Part shown: positions 1-7,326 of the stretch, piece after piece
Numbering within the stretch: position 1 is the stretch's first letter
Layout of the letters: the number at the start of each line of letters is the position of its first letter
NCBI RefSeq assembly: GCF_003258295.1
Contig: NZ_QKYN01000010.1
Location: forward strand, 1-47,103
DNA length: 47,103 nucleotides
Direction of reading: 5' to 3'
Source: Streptacidiphilus pinicola
GTDB lineage: Bacteria > Actinomycetota > Actinomycetes > Streptomycetales > Streptomycetaceae
Program-made: the position numbers and the translations under genes
Notes under the pieces: model-generated
Told to the model about the DNA's origin: nothing
The model's database searches: none
The model's input: only the letters and a program-made list of their open reading frames with translations

Positions 1-1
1 G

Positions 2-445
2 AAGGCCAAGGCCGCCGCCGACGCGAAGGCTGCCGCCGACGCCAAGGCGAAGGCTGACGCCGCTGCCAAGGCCGCCGCGGCCGCTGCCGCCGCCAAGGCC
101 GCGCAGCCGGTCTACGCGAACAACCTGAGCGGCTGGATCGCCCAGGCGCAGGCCATCCTGGCCGCCCACGGCGACCACGTCCCGCCGGCCGCCGCGATCG
201 AGGCTCGCGCCATGACCGAGTCCTCCGGCAACCCGAGCGCCATCAACAACTGGGACTCCAACGCCGCCGCGGGCACCCCGTCGAAGGGTCTGATGCAGAC
301 CATCGACTCGACGTTCGCCACCTACGCGCTGCCCGGCCACACGGACATCTGGAACCCGGTCGACAACATCGTCGCCGCCGTCCGTTACGCGAACGCCACC
401 TACGGCGCGTTCGAGAACGTCGCCTACGGCACCCAGGGCTACTGA
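2..445 (+). CDS. Secreted lysozyme-like lytic transglycosylase, C-terminal part (5' end outside window)
   Basis: The reading frame is open from the window edge to a TGA at 443-445. It begins with an Ala/Lys/Asp-rich low-complexity stretch of about 35 residues, a typical linker or coiled region. A compact domain of about 100 residues follows and matches the end of soluble-lytic-transglycosylase (SLT) domains. Visible motifs are MTESSGNP, which carries the likely catalytic Glu, then INNWDSNA, SKGLMQTI and YANATYG. Enzymes of this family cleave the MurNAc-GlcNAc bond in peptidoglycan outside the cell. The signal peptide must lie upstream of the window, so export is inferred from the family. A strong terminator follows 51 bases after the stop. 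Confidence 0.85.
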   Translation, partial: KAKAAADAKAAADAKAKADAAAKAAAAAAAAKAAQPVYANNLSGWIAQAQAILAAHGDHVPPAAAIEARAMTESSGNPSAINNWDSNAAAGTPSKGLMQTIDSTFATYALPGHTDIWNPVDNIVAAVRYANATYGAFENVAYGTQGY

Positions 446-496
446 TCCGCACCCCTGCTCCAGCGGCGGTTTAACCCTGTCCTCGCCGCTGGCCCG

Positions 497-534
497 AAGG
501 CCGCCCTCGCTTCCGAGCGAGGGCGGCCTTTTTT
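497..534 (+). terminator. Intrinsic terminator of the transglycosylase gene
   Basis: A perfect 15-bp inverted repeat (arms 497-511 and 516-530) encloses the 4-base loop TCCG and runs into a T tract at about 529-534. This is a textbook rho-independent terminator. It separates the transglycosylase gene from the metal-sensor promoter that starts at about 540. Confidence 0.9.
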
Positions 535-539
535 CGGCC

Positions 540-598
540 TTGCGTTATACCCCATAGGGGTATACAAAGGAGGAGTGTCGAGATACCCCAGGGGGGTA
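540..598 (+). promoter_or_regulatory. Promoter with two CsoR-type operators
   Basis: Two near-identical palindromes share the core TACCCC-N3-GGGGTA, at 548-562 (extended to TATACCCC/GGGGTATA at 546-564) and at 584-598. Their centres are 36 bp apart. A possible -35 (TTGCGT, 540-545) and -10 (TACAAA, 563-568) are separated by 17 bases, so the first operator fills the spacer. The second lies just upstream of the ribosome site AGGAGG (604-609). G/C-tract palindromes of this type are the known targets of CsoR-family repressors, so autoregulation of the following gene is the natural inference. The promoter hexamers are less certain than the operators. Confidence 0.8.
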
Positions 599-619
599 CG
601 ACGGAGGAGGTGGCACCCC

Positions 620-910
620 ATGAGTACGACAGTCGGCCACAGCGACCACAAGGACGACGTCCTCAAGCGGCTGCGCCGCGTCGAGGGCCAGGTGCGCGGG
701 CTGCAGCGGATGGTCGAGCAGGACGCCTACTGCATCGAGGTGCTCACCCAGGTCGCCGCGACCACGGGGGCGCTCCAGTCGTTCGCGCTGACCGTGCTGG
801 AGGAGCACCTGGGTTCCTGCGTGGCAGACGCGGTGCGCGCGGGCGGCGAGGAGGCCGGCGCCAAGGTCGCCGAGGCCACTGCCGCGGTCGCCCGCCTGCT
901 CCGCACCTGA
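620..910 (+). CDS. csoR: CsoR-type metal-sensing transcriptional repressor
   Basis: This is a 96-residue protein of the CsoR/RcnR (DUF156) family, all-helical DNA-binding repressors that release DNA when they bind metal. The start at 620 is preceded by AGGAGG with good spacing. The signature RLRRVEGQVRGL lies at residues 17-28. The Cu(I)-binding triad of CsoR is present as Cys38, His63 and Cys67, which favours copper over nickel or formaldehyde sensing. An acidic, Ala-rich tail follows. Two palindromic operators lie immediately upstream. The gene precedes a metal-type permease by 53 bases in the same direction, so both probably form one metal-inducible unit. The ligand is inferred from the residues. 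Confidence 0.9.
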   Translation: MSTTVGHSDHKDDVLKRLRRVEGQVRGLQRMVEQDAYCIEVLTQVAATTGALQSFALTVLEEHLGSCVADAVRAGGEEAGAKVAEATAAVARLLRT

Positions 911-963
911 CCGATCCACCGCACCGGCTCGCACACCCACCGTTCCGCGGAGATGATCACACC

Positions 964-2181
964 ATGTCGGCCCTTCACGCCCTGCTCCACGCCCTGTCCA
1001 TCACCGGATCGATGACCTGGGCGATCACCTGGGCGCTGATCCTCGGTTTCCTGCTCTCCGCGATCGTCCAGGCGGTGGTGCGCAAGGACACCGTGGTCCG
1101 CCTGATGGGCGACGACCGCCCGCGCACGCTCGCCGTCTCCTCGCTGCTCGGCATGGCGTCCTCGTCCTGCTCCTACGCGGCCGTGGCGTTGGCGCGCTCG
1201 CTCTTCCGCAAGGGCGCCGACTTCACCGCGGCGATGGCCTTCGAGATCGCCTCGACCAACCTCGTGGTCGAACTCGGCGTGATTCTCGCCCTGCTGATGG
1301 GGTGGCAGTTCACGCTGGCCGAGTTCACCGGCGGTCCGATCATGATCGTGCTGCTCGCGGTGCTGTTCCGGCTCACCCTGCGCGGCAGGCTCCTGCGCGA
1401 GGCCCGCGAGCAGGCCGACCGCGGCGTCGCCGGCTCGATGGAGGGCCATGCGGCGATGGACATGTCCGTGAGCGGCGAGGGCTCGTTCTGGAGGCGCCTG
1501 CTGTCGCGCCGCGGCTACACCTCCGTCTCCCACGTCTTCGTGATGGAGTGGGCGGCGATCCTGCGCGACCTGGTGATCGGCCTACTGGTCGCGGGCGCGA
1601 TCGCGGCCTGGGTGCCGGACTCCTTCTGGCAGCACTTCTTCTTCGACGGCCACCCGCTGCTGTCGAAGATCTGGGGCCCGCTGATCGGCCCGATCGTGGC
1701 GCTGGTGTCCTTCGTCTGCTCGATCGGCAACGTGCCGCTGGCGGTCGTGCTGTGGAAGGGCGGTATCAGCTTCGGCGGCGTGGTCGCCTTCATCTTCGCG
1801 GACCTGCTGATCCTGCCGATCCTGAACATCTACCGGAAGTACTACGGCACCCGGATGGCGATCTACCTGGCCGGGACCTTCTACCTAGCGATGGTCGCGG
1901 CCGGCTACGCGGTGGAACTGCTCTTCGGTGGGCTCGGCCTGATCCCGGACCAGGCCGACGCGAGGATCCCCATGGAGGGGATCAGCTGGAACTACACCAC
2001 GTACCTCAACATCGCCTTCCTGCTCCTGGCCGCGGCGCTGCTGATCCGGTTCTTCCGCACCGGCGGCCGCGGCATGCTCGCCATGATGGGCGGCTCCCCC
2101 GACGCGCCGGACCACGGCGGGACGGACCACGGGGCGATGGACCACCACTCGATGTCGCACGAGGGACATCAGCACCACTGA
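964..2181 (+). CDS. YraQ/ArsP-type permease with Met/His-rich loop and tail
   Basis: A 405-residue integral membrane protein of the predicted permease family PF03773 (YraQ/DUF318), with about eight to ten hydrophobic segments. The family hallmark SSSCSYAA is at residues 66-73 (Cys69), and a second half repeats the pattern with SFVCSIGNVPLA. Two parts look metal-binding: a central cytoplasmic loop with GHAAMDMS, and a C-terminal tail of about 30 residues rich in His, Met and Asp, ending HEGHQHH. Such tails are common on transporters of soft or transition metals. The CsoR-type gene just upstream suggests metal-induced efflux, perhaps of copper. The substrate is not proven, because related ArsP proteins export organoarsenicals. 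The 3' end overlaps the convergent transporter gene by 13 bases. Confidence 0.85.
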   Translation: MSALHALLHALSITGSMTWAITWALILGFLLSAIVQAVVRKDTVVRLMGDDRPRTLAVSSLLGMASSSCSYAAVALARSLFRKGADFTAAMAFEIASTNLVVELGVILALLMGWQFTLAEFTGGPIMIVLLAVLFRLTLRGRLLREAREQADRGVAGSMEGHAAMDMSVSGEGSFWRRLLSRRGYTSVSHVFVMEWAAILRDLVIGLLVAGAIAAWVPDSFWQHFFFDGHPLLSKIWGPLIGPIVALVSFVCSIGNVPLAVVLWKGGISFGGVVAFIFADLLILPILNIYRKYYGTRMAIYLAGTFYLAMVAAGYAVELLFGGLGLIPDQADARIPMEGISWNYTTYLNIAFLLLAAALLIRFFRTGGRGMLAMMGGSPDAPDHGGTDHGAMDHHSMSHEGHQHH

Positions 2182-4349
2182 CCGCATCGGCGTGGACGGC
2201 CGTCGCCTCCAGGCCGTCCACGTACCCGACCGGGCGCCCACCAGTTCCAGCGACCCAGCAGCCGCATCGTCGCGGGCACCAGCAGCGCACGCACCAGCGT
2301 CACGTCGACCACGATCGCGGTGATCATGCCGACACCGATCAGCTTGACGAAGACGATGTCGCCCGCCGCGAAACCGGCCACCACCACGACGAGCAGCAGC
2401 GCCGCGGTGGTGATGATCCGTCCGGTGCGCTCCAGGCCGAGCGCGACGGAGGAGACGGTGTCCCGGGTCTCCTCCCAGGCCTCGCGCACCCGGGAGAGCA
2501 GGAAGATCTCGTAGTCGGTGGCCAGCCCGAACAACACCGCGAAGACCAGGATCGGGATGGTGGGCTCGATGACGCCCGTGGGCGTGAACCCGAGCAGGCG
2601 GGAGAGGTGGCCGTCCTGGAAGACCCAGACCATCACCCCGAACGACGCGCCGATCGAGATCAGGTTCATCGCCACCGCCTTCAGCGGCAGCAGCACCGAG
2701 CGGAAGGCCGCGAAGAGCGGCACCAGCGTGACGCCGACCAGGATCGCCAGCATCCACGGCAGGCGCCGCCCCAGGCCGGCCAGGCGGTCCACGTCCTCCG
2801 CCGGCGCCCCGCCGACGAGCACCCGGACGCCACCGGGTTCGCTCAGCCGGCGCACGGCCCGGACCACGCCGTAGGCCTGACGTCCCGTCCGCGCGCCGGG
2901 ATAGCCGACCGCCAGCAGCGTGTCGGCGCCGTGCCGGGCGACCACCTGAACGCCGAGGACGTCCGGCAGCGCCCGGACGGGGTCGACGACCTCCCGCACC
3001 CGACCCGGCCCCGCGCCCTCGACCAGCAGCTGCACCGGCGCGTCCACCGCGCGCGGGAAGTCCGCGGCGATGGCCTCGGGCACGACGCGGGCCTGGCTCG
3101 CCGCGGGCAGCACCCGCTCGTCCGCGCCGCCGAACCGTACATGCAGGAAGGGCAGCGTCAGCACGGTCAGCGCGACCAGGCTGGCGACGACGTAACGCCA
3201 CGGCCGGCGCATGACGCTGCCGCCCAGCCGCTCCCAGCCGCCGCGCGCCGCCATGCGGCGGCGGTAGGAGCGCCGGGGCAGCGGCACCCGCAGCGCGTTG
3301 ATCCGGTGCCCGAGCACGGCGAGCGCGGCGGGCAGCACGGTGAGCGCCGCGAGCATGGCCACCACGACCGCCGCCGCCCCGCCGAGCGCCATGGAGCGCA
3401 GGAAGACCTCCGGGAAGACCAACATGCTGGCCAGCGCCAGGGTGACCGTCAGCCCGGACAGCAGGACCGTCCGCCCCGCGCTGCTCATCGTCCGGGCGAT
3501 CGCTCCCCGTGGCCCCCACCCGGACCGCAGCTCCTCGCGGAAGCGACCGACGAACAGCAGCGAGTAGTCGATCGCCATGCCCAGCCCGAGCAGGGTGATC
3601 GTGTTCACCGCGAAGACCGACACGAGCGTGACGGCGGCCAGCCACCGGGTGACGGCCAGCGCGCCCACGACGGCGATCCCGCCGACCAGCACCGGCATCC
3701 CGGCGGCGACCAGCCCGCCGAAGATCACGACCAGCAGTGGCACCGCGAGCACCAGTGCGATCTTCTCGCCGCGCGCGACGTCCGCCATGGTCATGGCGTC
3801 GGCCGTGGCGTCGATGGCGACCTGCCCGCCGAGCCGCGTCCGCAGCCCCGGCACCGCGAGCTCCGGCCGCAGCGCGGACAGCTCCCGCGCCTTGCCGACC
3901 GGGTCGGCCGCGGCGAGCCGGATCACGGCGTAGGTGGCGTGGCGGTCCCGGGAGACGAGGGCCGGATCGTGTGCGTCGTAGTAGTCCGCGACTTCGGCGA
4001 TCCCGGCGCGCCCGCGCAGCGCGTCGAGCGCCGGGAGGAGCCGCTCACGGAACGACGGGTCGTCCACGGTCGCCGTCGCACTGGAATACAGGGCCAGCAA
4101 GTCCGGCTCGTCGCCGTTGAATTCGACGGACACCCGGTGGGCCACGCGCGCCGAGTCACTCCCGGGATCGCTGAACCCGCCGCTGATCAGCTTCTCCAGT
4201 CCACCGGCGGCGCCGAGCGCGCCGAGCACCGCGCAGAGCAGGGCGGCGATCAGGATCGGCCAGCGGAGCGGGATCACCAGCCGCCCCCACCGGCCGAGCA
4301 GCGCGCTGCTTCGCCGACTTCTGGACCTTCTGGAGCTACCGGATATCAC
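2169..4349 (-). CDS. MMPL-family RND transporter
   Basis: A 726-residue protein with the duplicated MMPL layout. There is one transmembrane helix near residue 30, a large extracytoplasmic loop, then a six-helix block, and this is repeated in the second half. The second block carries FGLATDYEIFLLSRVREAW, a family hallmark, and the first has GMAIDYSLLFVGRFREEL. The conserved Asp-Tyr pair in each corresponds to the proton-relay region. Family members export lipids, siderophores or drugs by proton antiport across the plasma membrane. The start is a GTG with a weak ribosome site. The gene stands alone, convergent with the permease, so nothing nearby identifies the substrate. Confidence 0.88.
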   Translation of the reverse strand: MISGSSRRSRSRRSSALLGRWGRLVIPLRWPILIAALLCAVLGALGAAGGLEKLISGGFSDPGSDSARVAHRVSVEFNGDEPDLLALYSSATATVDDPSFRERLLPALDALRGRAGIAEVADYYDAHDPALVSRDRHATYAVIRLAAADPVGKARELSALRPELAVPGLRTRLGGQVAIDATADAMTMADVARGEKIALVLAVPLLVVIFGGLVAAGMPVLVGGIAVVGALAVTRWLAAVTLVSVFAVNTITLLGLGMAIDYSLLFVGRFREELRSGWGPRGAIARTMSSAGRTVLLSGLTVTLALASMLVFPEVFLRSMALGGAAAVVVAMLAALTVLPAALAVLGHRINALRVPLPRRSYRRRMAARGGWERLGGSVMRRPWRYVVASLVALTVLTLPFLHVRFGGADERVLPAASQARVVPEAIAADFPRAVDAPVQLLVEGAGPGRVREVVDPVRALPDVLGVQVVARHGADTLLAVGYPGARTGRQAYGVVRAVRRLSEPGGVRVLVGGAPAEDVDRLAGLGRRLPWMLAILVGVTLVPLFAAFRSVLLPLKAVAMNLISIGASFGVMVWVFQDGHLSRLLGFTPTGVIEPTIPILVFAVLFGLATDYEIFLLSRVREAWEETRDTVSSVALGLERTGRIITTAALLLVVVVAGFAAGDIVFVKLIGVGMITAIVVDVTLVRALLVPATMRLLGRWNWWAPGRVRGRPGGDGRPRRCGQWC

Positions 4350-4607
4350 GACACACTCACTTCACAGAAAAACCGAACTCACGAAGTAGTGCTGCCGTTG
4401 AGCCGATTTGACACACAATTCGCCCAACTGGGCTAGCGCCGCAGGGGTGCGGTCCGGGCCGGGCGGGTCGGTCACGGCCCCTGGTGAGAGCCGCACGAGG
4501 GGCTACGGCCGTGTCGGCGCGGATGCGGGCAACGCTCCGCCGTCGGTTACCCCTATCGTGGGTGCCCACCGCCCTAGACCATCGACTCAGCCAGGGACCT
4601 TCCGCTT

Positions 4608-6692
4608 ATGACCCTCGCTCCCGTGCAAAGCAGCAGCACCGTTCCGTCACCGCTCGCGTCGCCCGAGGCGCGGGAGGACCTCAACCGCTATGCCGAGGCC
4701 GGTGGATTCACCCTCCGTGCCGAGACGCATCCCTGGTACGCCGCGTTCGCCTCCGTCTCCCGCCTGGACGAGGCGCGCGCCGCGTCCAGCATCCTCGCGG
4801 AGCTGCGCGGCCACAACGTCCCCGATCTGCAGCAGGCCGCGGAGCGCCTCGCCTCGGTCCCCGGCTTCGACGCGCCCACGACCGTCCGCGAGACCGCGAC
4901 CCTCGTCTCCCTGCTGGCGCGCGTCCGCGCCACGCTGGAGGTACTGCACCCCGACACGTACCTGACGGAGGCCCACACGCTCGACGCCCTGCTGGCCGCG
5001 ACGGCCACGCCCGCGTGGCGCGCGGAGCGCGGCGTCAGCCAGTCCTGGTGGCAGCGCACCCTCCTTGCCCGCCGCGCCCGCGGCCTCGCCGCGGCGCGCG
5101 GCGCCCGCCGCGAGGACCTCCACACCGCGCTGGCCGAGGCCGCGGCGACCCGCAGCAAGTGGGTGTCACTCGCCACCACGGGCACGCGTCCCACGCTTCC
5201 GTCCGACGCGGGCTTCCTCGACACCGCGGTCCCCGCCGCGGAGGCCGCGCTCACCGGCCTCGACGAGCTGACGGCCCTGCTGGGCCGGAAGGTCTCCCTG
5301 ACCGCGCTCCCCTTCGAGGCCCTCACCGACCTCCTCGACCGCCTCGCGAGCGACGAGGGCACCCTCTACCGCCTCCCTCGCCTCCGCGAACTCCACGACA
5401 CCCTGACGGCCCAGGGCCTCACCGACCTCCTCGCCCAACTCACCGAGGAACAGGCCGATGTGAAGACCACCGCCGCCCTCATCGCCCAACGCACGGCACT
5501 CGACGCGGCCCCAGCCGCGAAGCCAACGGCCGCCGACGCGGCCACCGTCGCGGACGCCGACGCGGAGGCGGAGCCGACCGCCGAGGCCGACGCCGCGCTG
5601 AGCGCGGAGGCCGCGCCCGAGCCGGCCACCGAGGCGCAGCCGGAGGCTGACGCCGAGCCGGAGCCGCTCGCCCAGGCCGAGCTGGTGGCCGACGCGGAGG
5701 CCGAGGCCATCGCCGACACCACGACCGAGCCGATCGCCGAGGCACAGCCGGAGGCTGACGCCGAAGCGGCGCCGGAGGCCATCGCGGAGGCGAAGGCCAT
5801 CGCCGACACCACGACCGAGCCGATCGCCGAGGCGCAGCCGGAGGCTGACGCCGAGGCAGAGCCCGTCGCCCAGGCCGAGCCGGCTGCGGAGACGGTCGCC
5901 GAAGCGGAGACCGTGGCCGACAGCCTGCTGGAGGCCGAGTCGGCGCCCGAGGGCGAGGCTGTCCTGCCCGAGGCGGAGCCCGTGGCCGGTGCCCTGCTGG
6001 ACACCGGGCTCGTGTCCGAGGAGTCGGCACTGTCCGCCGCGCCCGAGGTCGACGCCGAGGCGGAGCCGGTCGCCGAAGCGGCGCCGGAGGCGATCGCGGA
6101 GGCGGAGGCCATCGCCGACGCCACGACCGAGCCGGTCGCCGAGGTACAGCCGGAGGCTGACGCCGAAGCGGAGCCCGTCGCCCAGGCCGAGCCGGCTGCG
6201 GAGGCGGTCGCCGAGGCGGAGCCCGTGGCCGACAGCCTGCTGGAGGCCGAGTCGGCGCCCGAGGGCGAGGCTGGCCTGCCCGACGCGGCGGGCGCCGCCG
6301 AGGCGGAGCCGGTGGCCGGTGCCCTGCTGGACACCGGGCTCGCGCCCGAGGTCGACGCCGAGGCGGAGTCGATCGTGACCGACGCCCCCGACGCCGACCC
6401 GGCGTCCGAGGCTGAGCCGGTCGCCGACGTCCTGCCGGACACCGGGCTCGCGTCCGAGGACGAGGCGCCCGCCGCCGAGGCGCGGACGCGGCCCGACGTC
6501 GTGGCGGGGAAGCCCGTGACCGCGTACAGCGCGGAGCAGTTGGAGGCGATCGTGCGGTGGATCGACGCCGATGGGGTCGAGCGCAGTGACGAGGAACTGC
6601 TGCGGGCGGGGATGAAGGAGCTCGGGTTCTCGCGGCTCGGGCCGAGGATCAAGGAGGCGCTCGGGGCGGCCGTGGCCGCGGCCCGGGGCTGA
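4608..6692 (+). CDS. Large Ala/Glu-repeat protein with helicase-tail-like ends
   Basis: A 694-residue protein without signal peptide or membrane segment. Residues 1-300 are predicted helical, with Trp-rich and Arg-rich patches (SQSWWQRTLLARRARGLAA, then EDLHTALAEAAATRSKW). Residues 300-625 are an acidic Ala/Glu/Pro/Asp repeat region. The last 55 residues (YSAEQLEAIVRWID to RLGPRIKEALGAAV) form a compact ending. From memory, both ends resemble the C-terminal half of large actinobacterial DUF4011/DUF3320 helicase-nuclease proteins. No helicase motif or nuclease motif is visible here, so this looks like a detached, repeat-expanded derivative. The start at 4608 has only a weak ribosome site. The frame is certain from codon bias; the family link is moderate. 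Confidence 0.72.
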   Translation: MTLAPVQSSSTVPSPLASPEAREDLNRYAEAGGFTLRAETHPWYAAFASVSRLDEARAASSILAELRGHNVPDLQQAAERLASVPGFDAPTTVRETATLVSLLARVRATLEVLHPDTYLTEAHTLDALLAATATPAWRAERGVSQSWWQRTLLARRARGLAAARGARREDLHTALAEAAATRSKWVSLATTGTRPTLPSDAGFLDTAVPAAEAALTGLDELTALLGRKVSLTALPFEALTDLLDRLASDEGTLYRLPRLRELHDTLTAQGLTDLLAQLTEEQADVKTTAALIAQRTALDAAPAAKPTAADAATVADADAEAEPTAEADAALSAEAAPEPATEAQPEADAEPEPLAQAELVADAEAEAIADTTTEPIAEAQPEADAEAAPEAIAEAKAIADTTTEPIAEAQPEADAEAEPVAQAEPAAETVAEAETVADSLLEAESAPEGEAVLPEAEPVAGALLDTGLVSEESALSAAPEVDAEAEPVAEAAPEAIAEAEAIADATTEPVAEVQPEADAEAEPVAQAEPAAEAVAEAEPVADSLLEAESAPEGEAGLPDAAGAAEAEPVAGALLDTGLAPEVDAEAESIVTDAPDADPASEAEPVADVLPDTGLASEDEAPAAEARTRPDVVAGKPVTAYSAEQLEAIVRWIDADGVERSDEELLRAGMKELGFSRLGPRIKEALGAAVAAARG
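5763..6375 (+). repeat. Tandem duplication of about 312 bp inside the Ala/Glu region
   Basis: Two adjacent copies, 5763-6074 and 6075 to about 6375, encode the same run of blocks. In order these are APEAIAEA, AIAD(T/A)TTEP, EADAEAEPVAQAEPAAE, ADSLLEAESAPEGEA, PVAGALLDTGL and EVDAEAE. Further partial copies lie upstream (5700-5762) and downstream (6410-6450). The copies differ by small in-frame insertions and deletions, so the frame is kept. This is a coding repeat, probably prone to copy-number change. Confidence 0.85.
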
Positions 6693-6709
6693 GCTGACGG
6701 CGGTGACGT

Positions 6710-7162
6710 TCAGTGGGCGGCGGCGTAGCCGCCGTCCACGTGGACGGAGACGACGTGCTGGATGAAGCGCGTCCCGCAGTGGTCCTGCGGGACGACCAGC
6801 TGAGGGCCGCGCGGGGCGGTCGGGACGCCGTCGACCGACGTCGCGAGCAGGACCGGGAACGCGGAGAACTCGGGGTCGATCTCGGCCCAGGAGAGCAGCG
6901 CCCGGTGGCCGTCCGCGCCGCGGACGCAGATGAGGAAGCGGGCGCGGTCCTTCCGCGCGGTCGGGTGGAAGTCGGGCTCGGCGTCGCGCAGGACGTCGTA
7001 CAGCAGTGGGCCCGCGAACGAGTGCCGTTGCGTGCCGCTGGTCGCGCAGGCGAAGTCCGCACGGGTGGCGTGTTCCGTCCAGGCCCGCAGCTCGGGGGCG
7101 GTCAGGCGTCTCGGACGCCTGAGGTCGCCGGTCATCTCGATCACGCCGGGAACGGTCAGCAC
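6710..7162 (-). CDS. Single-domain molybdopterin-binding oxidoreductase-like protein
   Basis: A 150-residue protein that matches the molybdopterin-binding fold of the sulfite oxidase family (PF00174) and little else. Visible features are the opening GVIEMTGDLRRPRRLT, the Cys39 in FACATSG (the residue that ligates molybdenum in this family), GPLLYDVL, and LLSWAEIDPEF near the middle, with QLVVPQDHCGTR towards the end. It has no twin-arginine signal and no dimerisation domain, so it is much shorter than sulfite oxidase or YedY and probably cytoplasmic. The GTG at 7162 is chosen because GGAGGTG lies eight bases upstream. A 14-bp hairpin overlaps that ribosome site. The enzyme substrate is unknown. 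Confidence 0.85.
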   Translation of the reverse strand: MLTVPGVIEMTGDLRRPRRLTAPELRAWTEHATRADFACATSGTQRHSFAGPLLYDVLRDAEPDFHPTARKDRARFLICVRGADGHRALLSWAEIDPEFSAFPVLLATSVDGVPTAPRGPQLVVPQDHCGTRFIQHVVSVHVDGGYAAAH

Positions 7163-7170
7163 CGCGGGTT

Positions 7171-7209
7171 CACCTCCAGTCGGCGACCGCCGCCCGGTCG
7201 CCGACTGGA
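7171..7209 (-). promoter_or_regulatory. Hairpin overlapping the ribosome binding site of the molybdopterin gene
   Basis: A perfect 14-bp inverted repeat (7175-7188 and 7196-7209) with a 7-base loop lies in the minus-strand leader. Its end covers the first three bases of the Shine-Dalgarno GGAGGTG (7177-7171). It has no T tract, which argues against a simple terminator for the gene upstream. It could occlude the ribosome site or be a palindromic operator. Confidence 0.5.
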
Positions 7210-7326
7210 CTGCTGCCCCACCCTGTGAGCGGCGACACCTGCCCCTCGCAGCTGCCAGCCGACAACCAGAAGAGCCGCCGCATCTGCGAGCCAGGATGCC
7301 CGCTCGTCTTCCTATCTGAGACGGCG

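Noticed and set aside
1302-4436. Very long open frame on the plus strand (over 1000 codons)
   Set aside because: It runs antisense to the MMPL gene and out of frame with the permease gene. Its product is low-complexity Arg/Pro/Ala/His, typical of shadow frames in GC-rich DNA.
5690-6480. Repeats considered as a possible CRISPR array
   Set aside because: The units are in-frame coding repeats of variable length with no uniform spacers and no cas genes nearby.
5366-6652. Ser/Ala-rich frame of 428 codons on the minus strand
   Set aside because: It is the exact reverse of the Ala/Glu repeat gene. Its periodicity comes from those repeats; the plus strand has the proper start, C-terminal domain and codon bias.
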